Origin: Planctomycetaceae bacterium
GTDB taxonomy: Bacteria; Planctomycetota; Planctomycetia; Planctomycetales; Planctomycetaceae
DNA: 11,420 bases
Assembly (NCBI GenBank): GCA_003503535.1
Contig: DOCI01000175.1
Location: 13,691 to 25,110, forward strand
Reading direction: 5' to 3'
The notes beneath the pieces were generated by a model. It was not told the DNA's origin and searched no databases. It saw only the letters and a list, made by a program, of their open reading frames with translations. This document shows, piece after piece, positions 1 to 6,809 of the stretch. The translations under genes and the position numbers were made by a program. How positions within the stretch are numbered: position 1 is the first letter of the stretch; each line of letters begins with the position of its first letter.

Positions 1-3
1 TTA

Positions 4-93
4 GAGACTCGAACTATTGCAATTCCATACCAGTTAAAGACTTATGGATTTATACGCGCGCAAAGTAGTTCGAACGGCGTGTAGAACGGGGAG
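4..93 (+). repeat. Repeat A, copy 1 (left bracket of the toxin array)
   Basis: A 90-base sequence that recurs in direct orientation at 7469-7558 with four substitutions, about 96% identity counted by hand. It starts GAGACTCGAACT and ends GTAGAACGGGGAG. Immediately after its last base the sequence becomes open reading frame of module 1, whereas the other copy runs into non-coding DNA and a terminator, so base 93/94 is a breakpoint. The copy contains the palindrome GTTCGAAC. The last in-frame stop before module 1 is the TAG at 82-84, inside the repeat. It could be an attachment or recombination site, or a duplicated leader with a GGGGAG ribosome-binding sequence; I cannot decide which. Confidence 0.85.
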
Positions 94-243
94 GCCTACA
101 CCGAAAGCGGAGCCACCAACACCACGACCGGCGTTCGTAAATCCACTGAGTCGCTGCGTTCCGTCGAGGACTCCCGCACGCAGGAATCGCTGATCATTCC
201 CGATACCGCGATCACGTTCAATTACCAGTCGGGTGACCGGGAA

Positions 244-3200
244 GTGATGAGTTCCCGCTTCCAGGCGACGACCGGCTTCTCATCGCTCGAAAATCAGTTC
301 TCGTCCGCGCATACCGTCGCCAGCAAGCCCCCTAAAGTGGTCAACCAACAAACCGGCGAACTGGAACCAGATCCCAAAGCCGATGCCGATGGCTATGTCT
401 ACGAAACGACCACGGGAGCTTCCGCCAGCGTTTGGGAATCGGGCACGACCAACTATCAGTCTCAGGAGAAATATCGTAAAGACCACCATGAACTGGTCAG
501 CAGCGGCGGGTTCGACTTCAATGAAAATTCACTGATCCAACCGGTCACCAGCGAATCTCATCAGACACAAAATGCCTGGTCCAACGGCACTGAGAGTTAC
601 TACCTGGCTGCAGGAGGCGCAAACACAGTCGTTGATGATCTCGTCACCTCCACGAGCTATTCCCGTTATGACATCCCCTTCTCGACCGGTTTCAGTACAC
701 TCGACAGCAATTCGGATTCGAGCATTGGGAACGACTCCACAATCAGTGTCAGCCATGTTGAAACCACAACTACGGAAACAATGAACTCCGAAAGCTCATC
801 CCGTTCCCGCAGCGGCAAAGATGACCAGGGCCGCCCGTTTGCAGATTCCAGCAATATCGAACAGTTCGATCGTTTTACAGCGGAACTGACCATCGATTAT
901 GGCCACGTGATCGATAAGGAAGGGAGTCACGAACTCCCCACGTTTTACGACACCGAAACCTTCGAGGCGATCAACTATGAATCGCGGGAGATTTCTTCAA
1001 CCAGTTTCAGTCTGACAAGTGGTGCCCGGAATTCGCAATCTCAGCGAGAACGAACCACTTCCCAGGGGTACTCGATTACCAAGAATGGCACTGGTCGGAA
1101 TCGCTCGTTTGAAATCGTCTTCATGAACACCGATGGTCAGGTCGGGTTGGACATCGCGTTTGGCTCTTACAATCAGTCTTCCGCATTCTGGCTTATTGAG
1201 GAGGAAACCCGGAGTAACAATGGTCGAGTCGATCACCACTCCAAGGAAGACTCGTCTTTCAATCAGACATACCGGAATTATATCCATAAGTTTACCCAAC
1301 TGCTCTCAAGTTCTCCCGGCACCTATGTCAATTCTGCCTCAGGCACAAAAACCGGGACACTGACCAGCTATCTCGACAAAGACGCTTATCTTTCCAGCTA
1401 CACGGGCGGCCAGAATCAGATTCACATCAAAGATGGTTATCAGGTCGGATCCAAAGATGACGTTATCTACCAGATGAAGCAGGTCGATGATCCTGGTTCT
1501 GCCGGGGGGCCGAATATTGTCACGCTGCTGCCGACAACAACGGTCGATACCGAATATTCCTTCGGCGGTGATTTTGACGGCACCGGCTCCATCGATGCCG
1601 GGGGAACTGTCAACTGGACCAGCGTGACCAGTGAATCGCGCAGCAACGGAAACGTCACCCCAGGCAACAGCGACTGGGACGCCAGTCTGACGTTGGAGGA
1701 TTATCTGGGCAGTGGGTTTGGTGGCACTTTTGCCTACATCCCTGTTGATGCTTCTCAGGATCTCATTCAACTGTGGCATAACGAATTCCAGGCTCCCATT
1801 CTGGACGGCTTCCAGCAAGTCGATCCACACACCCCCGAATACGCCGGCGGCCGCAGCAACGATACGCAGTTCGTGAGCGAAGAATCCAACGGCAACCACA
1901 ACACCAACTACCAACTCAATGGGGCATACCAGAACCTCGACCCCAACACGACCATCGACTTCGAAACCCCCTGGGGCCCGCTTTCGAGCTTTAAGAATAC
2001 GGAAGAAACATCTAGCAGCGAACCCGTTGAAGAACCAACCGAAGGCGAAGGCACCGATGGCGAGGAATGTGATTGTGCTTGTGGGGATGGGGAAGAAGCA
2101 ATTCTTGATCAACAGGAAATTGCGATTTTCAAAGTTTATGACGATAAGGAAACCGAAGACGAAAGCGATGATGAGCTTGTTGGTTACGCATCAGGAAACG
2201 CGATCTGGAATACTGAATATGGCTGGGTACTCGATACTTCGGTCTCATATACTTATTGGGACAAAGAGGCTTATGAAGCGTTTGGGCAGGAAGCGATCCC
2301 CACAACAACTCCGTTCACATTAACGGAGTCAAATACCAAGATTGAAGAGCCGATCGCGGGAGATTGGATTGTCTGGGGAACAGTCCTGATCAATGATCGT
2401 TATCGAACTGGTAAAGAGTCTCCATTTGACTATGTCAATCACACACCACAAATTGAGGCAAAGAGGGCTCAGTATCGCGCATTCGTGAAACAAGGAGCAG
2501 AACTGGCAACAGCTATTGCCAGGTTGAAAGCAGAAGAAGACAAACTACTCAAGCAAAATTCAGAACAATTTTGGTTCCGATTATTTTACAATGAAACCTA
2601 CTATAATAATAAAATCGATGAGGTTCGTCAGAAACGTTCTGAACTAGAATCGCAGTTCAAAGATCTTAATGATGAATTCAATAACGCCGGTTTTGAAAAT
2701 ACATTTGCCCAAGGCCAGGGTGTTCAAGGTGATGGGGACAACAACGAATTAATAGAAATTGATGGCGGTTGGGGTCTTCTCGGGGGAATTCAGGCCTTTC
2801 AAGCAGCAAAGAAAAATGCTGAAACTCAAGGATTGGAAGCGGATTACTCAATCGAGATCACCGTCATTTCCATCCTTGATGGTTACGGACTGGCAAAAAC
2901 AGTTTACAGTGGATCTCGAGCACTGATTGGTTGCGTAGCGAGTAGAAATGCTGGTAAACTTTCCTCAGGTAAAGGTCTAGTTCATATGACGGAAGCGAGT
3001 GACGCTATAAATAGGAGTAAGCGTTTAGGATTGCCAAGTGATATTTACGCTGGACCAACCTCCAACGCGGGACGATCTGGCTGGTCTCTGACTGGCCGCA
3101 CTGGTCTGAATCCGAAAGGAAATTACGAGGCAATTCACATTCCTTCTTCTGCAGAGTCCGCCTTCTCGAGACCATTGCCGATTGGGCCAGCAACATTTTG

Positions 3201-3369
3201 GCAACGTGTTACAGGACAGCAGTATTCAGCTCGAGGAATAATTGATTTGGATACTGGGACATTTTTACGTACAGGTATTAATCGAACTCAAGCACAATGG
3301 TATGTTTTCGACACCCTCGCAACTAGTGGGGGACTATACTGGTGGTTTAATCCAGAGGACAATAAGTAA
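244..3369 (+). CDS. Orphan polymorphic-toxin carrier fragment with variable C-terminal toxin tail (module 1)
   Basis: The frame is open from base 85, so coding sequence seems to begin at the repeat A edge (94). ATG 244 (or GTG 241) is only the first usable start, and the gene is probably missing its true 5' end. Residue numbers are from ATG 244. Residues 1-333 are Ser/Thr/Asn-rich and strand-like. Residues 334-613 are the constant core shared with module 2, ending in an acidic hinge and the motif CDCAC (609-613). The 428-residue tail is unique: an acidic stretch, a charged coiled-coil-like segment (about 740-815), a hydrophobic/Gly pre-toxin stretch (about 875-905), then a terminal domain opening GLVHMTEA (His914). 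That opening, with later Gly/Arg/Ser motifs and a Trp-rich end, recalls ADP-ribosyltransferase-fold toxins, but this is a weak impression. No YD repeats, DPxG or VENN motif, and no signal peptide are visible. The tail is AT-richer than the core. The stop overlaps the next ATG by one base. Confidence 0.72.
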   Translation: MMSSRFQATTGFSSLENQFSSAHTVASKPPKVVNQQTGELEPDPKADADGYVYETTTGASASVWESGTTNYQSQEKYRKDHHELVSSGGFDFNENSLIQPVTSESHQTQNAWSNGTESYYLAAGGANTVVDDLVTSTSYSRYDIPFSTGFSTLDSNSDSSIGNDSTISVSHVETTTTETMNSESSSRSRSGKDDQGRPFADSSNIEQFDRFTAELTIDYGHVIDKEGSHELPTFYDTETFEAINYESREISSTSFSLTSGARNSQSQRERTTSQGYSITKNGTGRNRSFEIVFMNTDGQVGLDIAFGSYNQSSAFWLIEEETRSNNGRVDHHSKEDSSFNQTYRNYIHKFTQLLSSSPGTYVNSASGTKTGTLTSYLDKDAYLSSYTGGQNQIHIKDGYQVGSKDDVIYQMKQVDDPGSAGGPNIVTLLPTTTVDTEYSFGGDFDGTGSIDAGGTVNWTSVTSESRSNGNVTPGNSDWDASLTLEDYLGSGFGGTFAYIPVDASQDLIQLWHNEFQAPILDGFQQVDPHTPEYAGGRSNDTQFVSEESNGNHNTNYQLNGAYQNLDPNTTIDFETPWGPLSSFKNTEETSSSEPVEEPTEGEGTDGEECDCACGDGEEAILDQQEIAIFKVYDDKETEDESDDELVGYASGNAIWNTEYGWVLDTSVSYTYWDKEAYEAFGQEAIPTTTPFTLTESNTKIEEPIAGDWIVWGTVLINDRYRTGKESPFDYVNHTPQIEAKRAQYRAFVKQGAELATAIARLKAEEDKLLKQNSEQFWFRLFYNETYYNNKIDEVRQKRSELESQFKDLNDEFNNAGFENTFAQGQGVQGDGDNNELIEIDGGWGLLGGIQAFQAAKKNAETQGLEADYSIEITVISILDGYGLAKTVYSGSRALIGCVASRNAGKLSSGKGLVHMTEASDAINRSKRLGLPSDIYAGPTSNAGRSGWSLTGRTGLNPKGNYEAIHIPSSAESAFSRPLPIGPATFWQRVTGQQYSARGIIDLDTGTFLRTGINRTQAQWYVFDTLATSGGLYWWFNPEDNK
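1243..2085 (+). repeat. Constant core, copy 1 (within module 1)
   Basis: This coding segment aligns with 3850-4692 at a constant offset of 2607 bases at every landmark I checked, implying no net insertion or deletion. The first 206 bases differ at only two positions, the middle is more diverged, and the last 150 bases or so are again close to identical. Homology stops abruptly after the CDCAC codons. Left of 1243 the two copies have nothing in common. The segment would serve as homologous-recombination substrate between cassettes. Confidence 0.9.
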
Positions 3370-3371
3370 TG
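3355..3371 (+). promoter_or_regulatory. Translational-coupling site between toxin 1 and its partner gene
   Basis: GAGGACAATAA (3355-3365) supplies an AGAGGA Shine-Dalgarno-like sequence nine bases before ATG 3369. The toxin stop TAA (3367-3369) overlaps that ATG as TAATG. The same 11 bases precede the immunity gene of module 2 (5852-5862) although the surrounding toxin tails are unrelated. This arrangement lets terminating ribosomes reinitiate on the partner gene. Confidence 0.6.
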
Positions 3372-3578
3372 ATTCACAATAGAATTCATCCAATTCATGC
3401 TTTAAGATGGTTTGGACTATTCCTTGGAATCACCTCATGGGGATTAATTACTACAGGATATATCACTGGAAATAATTACTACTCCCATTGTGCTATGTAT
3501 TTGTTTGGTTTACTTCTAATTGTCGCATTTGCTCCGCTGATAATTTTTATTTTCACATCATTCTTTAAGAAAAAATAA
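3369..3578 (+). CDS. Small two-helix membrane protein, presumed immunity protein of module 1
   Basis: A 69-residue protein with two hydrophobic segments (about 13-31 and 42-65), a positively charged N-terminus (HNRIHPIHALRW) and a KKK C-terminus. By the positive-inside rule both ends should be cytoplasmic, with a short external loop containing NNYYSHC. Its ATG overlaps the toxin stop by one base and has a good Shine-Dalgarno sequence, the usual position of an immunity gene. The region is AT-rich (21 G/C of 60 at 3421-3480). I do not recognise a family. A membrane immunity protein would be expected for a toxin acting at or across the membrane, which fits poorly with a cytosolic enzyme toxin. 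It may therefore be a partner of another kind. No other gene lies between it and repeat B. Confidence 0.65.
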   Translation: MIHNRIHPIHALRWFGLFLGITSWGLITTGYITGNNYYSHCAMYLFGLLLIVAFAPLIIFIFTSFFKKK

Positions 3579-3589
3579 TTTCTACACAA

Positions 3590-3848
3590 GGTGGCCCAAC
3601 TGACCTTGTCGGTTGGGGGCTGAAAGCACAAGATGTCTCACCGTTCGCTCTCCCTGCTTATTGAACGGCAATTGATCTTCAATCTCTGAACCGAGAGGCC
3701 CGTTCTGACGTTTTGTCGCTTGAGAACGTGACGAAGTCCATCTGCTTCTCGTCGTCGACTCTGTGATTGACCATTGGTTGACTTTGGGGATTGATGGACA
3801 TCCCTCAACATCAGAACCCGCAGGGTGGTTTCCTCACATCGCTTCGCG
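3590..3848 (+). repeat. Repeat B, copy 1 (3' border of module 1, fused to core 2)
   Basis: A sequence of about 260 bases that recurs at 6810-7069 with roughly 87% identity by hand count. The start of module 2's open frame (GTG 3763) lies inside it. In the other copy a one-base length difference (GACTTT here, GGCCTTT there) and other changes break that frame, giving a TGA soon after the equivalent GTG. The repeat is therefore non-coding, and the reading frame across it here is fortuitous. Similarity ends where core 2 begins, so this copy looks truncated by the fusion. Confidence 0.82.
3595..3617 (+). other. Hairpin at the left end of repeat B
   Basis: CCCAACTGAC and GTCGGTTGGG pair over ten positions, including one G-T, around the loop CTT. 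No T-run follows, so it does not look like a standard intrinsic terminator. A related sequence, CCCAACCGAC AAAA TCGG, sits at the right end of the other repeat B copy (7071-7087). Repeat B may thus carry related hairpins at both ends. Confidence 0.6.
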
Positions 3849-5862
3849 GAAGGAAGACTCGTCTTTCAATCAGACATCCCGGAATTATATCCATAAGTTT
3901 ACCCAACTGCTCTCAAGTTCTCCCGGCACCTATGTCAATTCTGCCTCAGGCACAAAAACCGGGACACTGACCAGCTATCTCGACAAAGACGCTTATCTTT
4001 CCAACTACACGGGCGGCCAGAATCAGATTCACATCAAAGATGGTTATCAGGTCGGTTCCAAAGAAGACATCATCTATCAGATGAAGCAGGTCGAAGATCC
4101 CGGCTCAGCCGGGGGGCCGAATGTTGTGACGCTGCAGCCTGAGGTGACGGTCGAGACCGAGAACACGTTCGGCGGTGATTTTGACGGCACCGGTACCATC
4201 GATGCCGGGGGAACGGTTAACTGGACCAGCGTCACTTCGGAATCTCGCAGCAACGGGAACGTCACCCCCGGCAACAGCGACTGGGACGCCGGACTGTCGC
4301 TGGAGGACTATCTGGGCAGCGGGTTTGGCGGCTCGTTTGCCTTTCTCCCGGTCGATGCTCCTCAGGAACTCCACAATCTCTGGCAAGACGATTTCCAGGC
4401 ACCCATTCTGGACAACCTCCAGCACGTCGATCCCCACACCGCCCAACACGCCGGCGGCCGCAGCAACGATACGCAGTTCGTGACCGAACAATCCAACGGT
4501 AACCACAACACCAACTACCAACTCAATGGGGCATACCAAAACCTCGACCCCAACACGACCATCGACTTCGAAACCCCCTGGGGACCGCTTTCGAGTCTGA
4601 AAACCACGGAGGGAACCTCCACCAGTGAACCGGTTGAAGAACCAACCGAAGGCGAAGGCACCGAGGGTGATGGGTGTGATTGTGCGTGCGAAGGGAGTGA
4701 GGGAACTGCAGGTTCAGTCGAAGATTTGACGCTTGGGATTTTCATAGCCTTAGACGATGAAGGGAATCAGGTTGGCTGGATTTTGGCAACAATTCTTACA
4801 GACGAGGATGGGAATCCAAACTTGGATGATGACCAGGATTATTTACCGGATGAAATCCTGCAAATAACCGACATGGAAGGTAATCAAAAAGACGACCTCG
4901 ACTATTCAGAAACCGACTTACACGACTTCACGACCTTCGGAGAAGTCTACGGCATTACCAAAACTCAATTTGAGCAAGTTGTCGCTCAACTTAAAGCAGA
5001 TTACTTAGCAAGGAAAGAACGGAATAAAAATTATCAAATCATTCCAATAAAAGATAAAATAGATTCCAATAGCAACAAGAACGGATCCCTTGAGGTTAAT
5101 CTGAACCCGATTAACCCATGGTTGTACCCGATTTATTTTGATCCACATAATGATCCGAATTTCATGGCCGAACCAACGCAATATCATTATATTGTTGGAG
5201 GCATTTACTGGAGATTAGGTGTCAATGGCATAGCATATGGCGTGACACATGTTGGCGACAGACTCGAATTATGGGCTACTGATCCACTCACTGCGTTTTA
5301 TTATTCGACAGGATTTGGGGGACTGGATCAGGCCACAGAGTTTGCAAACGGTTGGGAAGATGTTCCTGCTTATGAAAAATTGGATACAGGAATTCAAACT
5401 GGCCTAGCAGTGGTCACCGGAACAGTCGGGCCTAAGCTTTTTAAGTTTTCAAAAATAGTAAATAGAACTGAGAATATTAATGATTGTATTGATCTAGGGG
5501 GAGCAGCGGGGCTGATTGACGACAGTGCCAACTTCGCACAGAAGACGTTTAGCGACACGTTTAGTCAGGGCGGAAGGTTTTCCGGCAAGACGATTGACGA
5601 AGTCGCGAGGATGCTGCGAAGTGGCCAATTGAAACCGTCTGATGTCCCGTTGGAGTTCTTTACTCGTGGGAACGGGCAAACGTTGATCTCAAACACACGA
5701 TCAGCAGAAGCGCTACGACGAGCAGGCATCCCGCGTAGTCAGTGGCATGGAGTGGATATTTCCGGAAATGTTCCGGCACTGAGACGATTGGCGAAACAAC
5801 TAAACCAAAATAACCTTTGGCCAAACGGCATACCAAATGTCAAGCCGAGTGGAGGACAATAA
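3763..5862 (+). CDS. Orphan polymorphic-toxin carrier fragment with variable C-terminal toxin tail (module 2)
   Basis: The frame opens at GTG 3763 inside non-coding repeat B, with no ribosome-binding site, so residues 1-29 are probably never made and a true start is missing; the next in-frame ATG (4081) lies mid-core. Residues 30-309 are the constant core, ending in the acidic hinge and CDCAC (305-309). The 390-residue tail starts with an Asp-rich stretch (about 347-363, DEDGNPNLDDDQD) resembling thrombospondin-type-3 calcium loops. It continues with a Pro/Trp/Tyr-rich middle and a Gly/hydrophobic pre-toxin stretch (about 525-590). The last domain (591-699) contains TIDEVARMLRSGQL, then DVPLEFFTR, NTRSAEALRRAGIP (644-657) and SQW. 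The order helix, strand, small loop, NTRS-x2-AL-x2-AG resembles the ParB N-terminal nuclease fold, and from memory similar ends occur in RHS-type toxins. A nuclease role is inference. A one-base overlap couples it to the immunity gene. Confidence 0.72.
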   Translation: MIDHWLTLGIDGHPSTSEPAGWFPHIASRKEDSSFNQTSRNYIHKFTQLLSSSPGTYVNSASGTKTGTLTSYLDKDAYLSNYTGGQNQIHIKDGYQVGSKEDIIYQMKQVEDPGSAGGPNVVTLQPEVTVETENTFGGDFDGTGTIDAGGTVNWTSVTSESRSNGNVTPGNSDWDAGLSLEDYLGSGFGGSFAFLPVDAPQELHNLWQDDFQAPILDNLQHVDPHTAQHAGGRSNDTQFVTEQSNGNHNTNYQLNGAYQNLDPNTTIDFETPWGPLSSLKTTEGTSTSEPVEEPTEGEGTEGDGCDCACEGSEGTAGSVEDLTLGIFIALDDEGNQVGWILATILTDEDGNPNLDDDQDYLPDEILQITDMEGNQKDDLDYSETDLHDFTTFGEVYGITKTQFEQVVAQLKADYLARKERNKNYQIIPIKDKIDSNSNKNGSLEVNLNPINPWLYPIYFDPHNDPNFMAEPTQYHYIVGGIYWRLGVNGIAYGVTHVGDRLELWATDPLTAFYYSTGFGGLDQATEFANGWEDVPAYEKLDTGIQTGLAVVTGTVGPKLFKFSKIVNRTENINDCIDLGGAAGLIDDSANFAQKTFSDTFSQGGRFSGKTIDEVARMLRSGQLKPSDVPLEFFTRGNGQTLISNTRSAEALRRAGIPRSQWHGVDISGNVPALRRLAKQLNQNNLWPNGIPNVKPSGGQ
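3850..4692 (+). repeat. Constant core, copy 2 (within module 2)
   Basis: Second copy of the core at 1243-2085. It begins directly at the repeat B border with AAGGAAGACTCG and ends with the codons for CDCAC, after which the toxin tails diverge completely. Compared with copy 1 it lacks all upstream carrier sequence, so only the last 280 or so constant codons were retained next to the toxin tail. Confidence 0.9.
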
Positions 5863-5864
5863 TG
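5852..5864 (+). promoter_or_regulatory. Translational-coupling site between toxin 2 and immunity gene
   Basis: GGAGG (5851-5855) precedes ATG 5862 by six bases, and the stop TAA (5860-5862) overlaps the ATG. The 11-base stretch GAGGACAATAA is shared with 3355-3365. It decides the immunity start at 5862 rather than the in-frame ATG 5817, which lies 45 bases inside the toxin gene and lacks such a site. Confidence 0.65.
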
Positions 5865-6281
5865 AGCCGAGTCACCCGCCACTTCACGTTGCCGGTAGCA
5901 TCTGCCGAATCGGTAACAGATCCCAAGCTATTCCAGTATGGAAAAACTGTGACTCTGTACTTTGATTATTTCGAGGACGGTGTCGCTAAACGCTCGGGAA
6001 TTAGGTTTGAGAGTGTCGCAGCAACTCGAACACGCAACGAGCGGTTTGCGTCTTCGCAAGGCATGTCATTCGATAAGCTAAAAGAGATACATGAATCCGC
6101 TTGGGTAGCGCAGATGAAACAGGAAATTGGCCATCTATACCAAAATGAACTTAGTCAGTTTCGTCACTTCGTCATTTACCTTGATAGCGCTGGCAGCTTT
6201 GAAGTGTTGGCGTCGGACTTTGAAATCTTGCCAGAAGAATCGGGATCATGGGAATCACTACGAGCAGCTACAGCAGATTAA
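5862..6281 (+). CDS. Presumed immunity protein of module 2
   Basis: A 139-residue soluble protein starting MSRVTRHFTL and ending SLRAATAD, with no membrane segment or signal peptide. The first half is strand-rich (GKTVTLYFDYFEDG, SGIRFESV). A charged helix follows (KLKEIHESAWVAQMKQEI), then a strand pair (HFVIYLDSAG, FEVLASDFEIL) and an acidic PEESGSW end. The ATG is chosen for its strong GGAGG and the TAATG overlap; an in-frame ATG at 5817 lies inside the toxin gene and is less likely. Position directly behind a toxin tail, size and alpha/beta character suit a cytosolic immunity protein binding the terminal toxin domain, consistent with a nuclease target. I do not recognise a named family. 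The last 34 bases overlap the kptA-like gene. Confidence 0.7.
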   Translation: MSRVTRHFTLPVASAESVTDPKLFQYGKTVTLYFDYFEDGVAKRSGIRFESVAATRTRNERFASSQGMSFDKLKEIHESAWVAQMKQEIGHLYQNELSQFRHFVIYLDSAGSFEVLASDFEILPEESGSWESLRAATAD

Positions 6282-6802
6282 GTCAGAAGATTTCACACGC
6301 GCTTCGTCATGAGCCGTGGCTTTACGAATTGGAGCTGGACGACGAAGGTTGGGTTGCCGCCGAGCAGTTACTTGAATCGCTTCGATTGGAAAATGAGTCG
6401 TGGAATGCGATCGTCGAGGATGACATTGCGGAAATGATTCGCACTTCGTCAAAACGTCGTCACGAAATCCGTGACGGTCGCATCCGCGCAATTTACGGCC
6501 ATTCGATTCCAAACAAACTCAAACGCATCGCGGCTACGCCGCCGGAGGTTCTGTTTCACGGAACAAGTCCGCTTGTTGTTGGCGTGATTGAGACCAAAGG
6601 TCTTAGTCCAATGAGTCGTCAAAACGTTCATCTGTCGATCGACGAAGCTACTGCGCTCGAAGTTGGCACACGCAAATCAAAAGAACCGGTTCTTCTTCGC
6701 GTTCGTTCATTGGAAGCATTTGAAAACGGAATTGCCTTTTACGAAGGCAACGAAAAAGTCTGGCTTGCGGATGAAGTGCCACCGCAGTTCATCGAATTCT
6801 AA
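6248..6802 (+). CDS. kptA: RNA 2'-phosphotransferase, Tpt1/KptA family
   Basis: This 184-residue protein has the complete family layout. LSQKISHALRHEP (11-23) holds the conserved Arg20-His21 pair, followed by LELDDEGWV (28-36). IRAIYGHS (79-86) is the second conserved Arg region, HGTS (104-107) opens the catalytic half, and MSRQNVHLS (122-130) contains the third Arg and VHLS. VWLADEVPPQFI closes it. The family uses NAD+ to remove an internal RNA 2'-phosphate, giving ADP-ribose 1'',2''-cyclic phosphate; some members ADP-ribosylate nucleic-acid ends. ATG 6248 overlaps the immunity gene by 34 bases. The overlap is real, since family sequence begins at residue 11, before the immunity stop, and no alternative start codon lies between. 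Its ribosome-binding site is weak, suggesting coupling. All catalytic Arg/His positions appear intact. A role in RNA repair after toxin attack is inference. Confidence 0.9.
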   Translation: MGITTSSYSRLSQKISHALRHEPWLYELELDDEGWVAAEQLLESLRLENESWNAIVEDDIAEMIRTSSKRRHEIRDGRIRAIYGHSIPNKLKRIAATPPEVLFHGTSPLVVGVIETKGLSPMSRQNVHLSIDEATALEVGTRKSKEPVLLRVRSLEAFENGIAFYEGNEKVWLADEVPPQFIEF

Positions 6803-6809
6803 ACCGCAG

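Noticed and set aside
4..60. tRNA-like T-loop (AGTTCGAGTC on the minus strand) in repeat A
   Set aside because: The stem pairs poorly and no acceptor, D or anticodon arm can be built around it in either copy.
1339..2112. Long minus-strand frame of 257 codons
   Set aside because: It is antisense to the constant core; a shorter equivalent (4105-4539) appears opposite core 2 simply because the core is duplicated. Composition is typical of a shadow frame, and no start signal or domain is visible.
5817..5861. Upstream ATG giving a 154-residue version of the immunity protein
   Set aside because: ATG 5862 has GGAGG at proper spacing and the TAATG overlap seen at the other module; 5817 is inside the toxin gene and lacks such a site.
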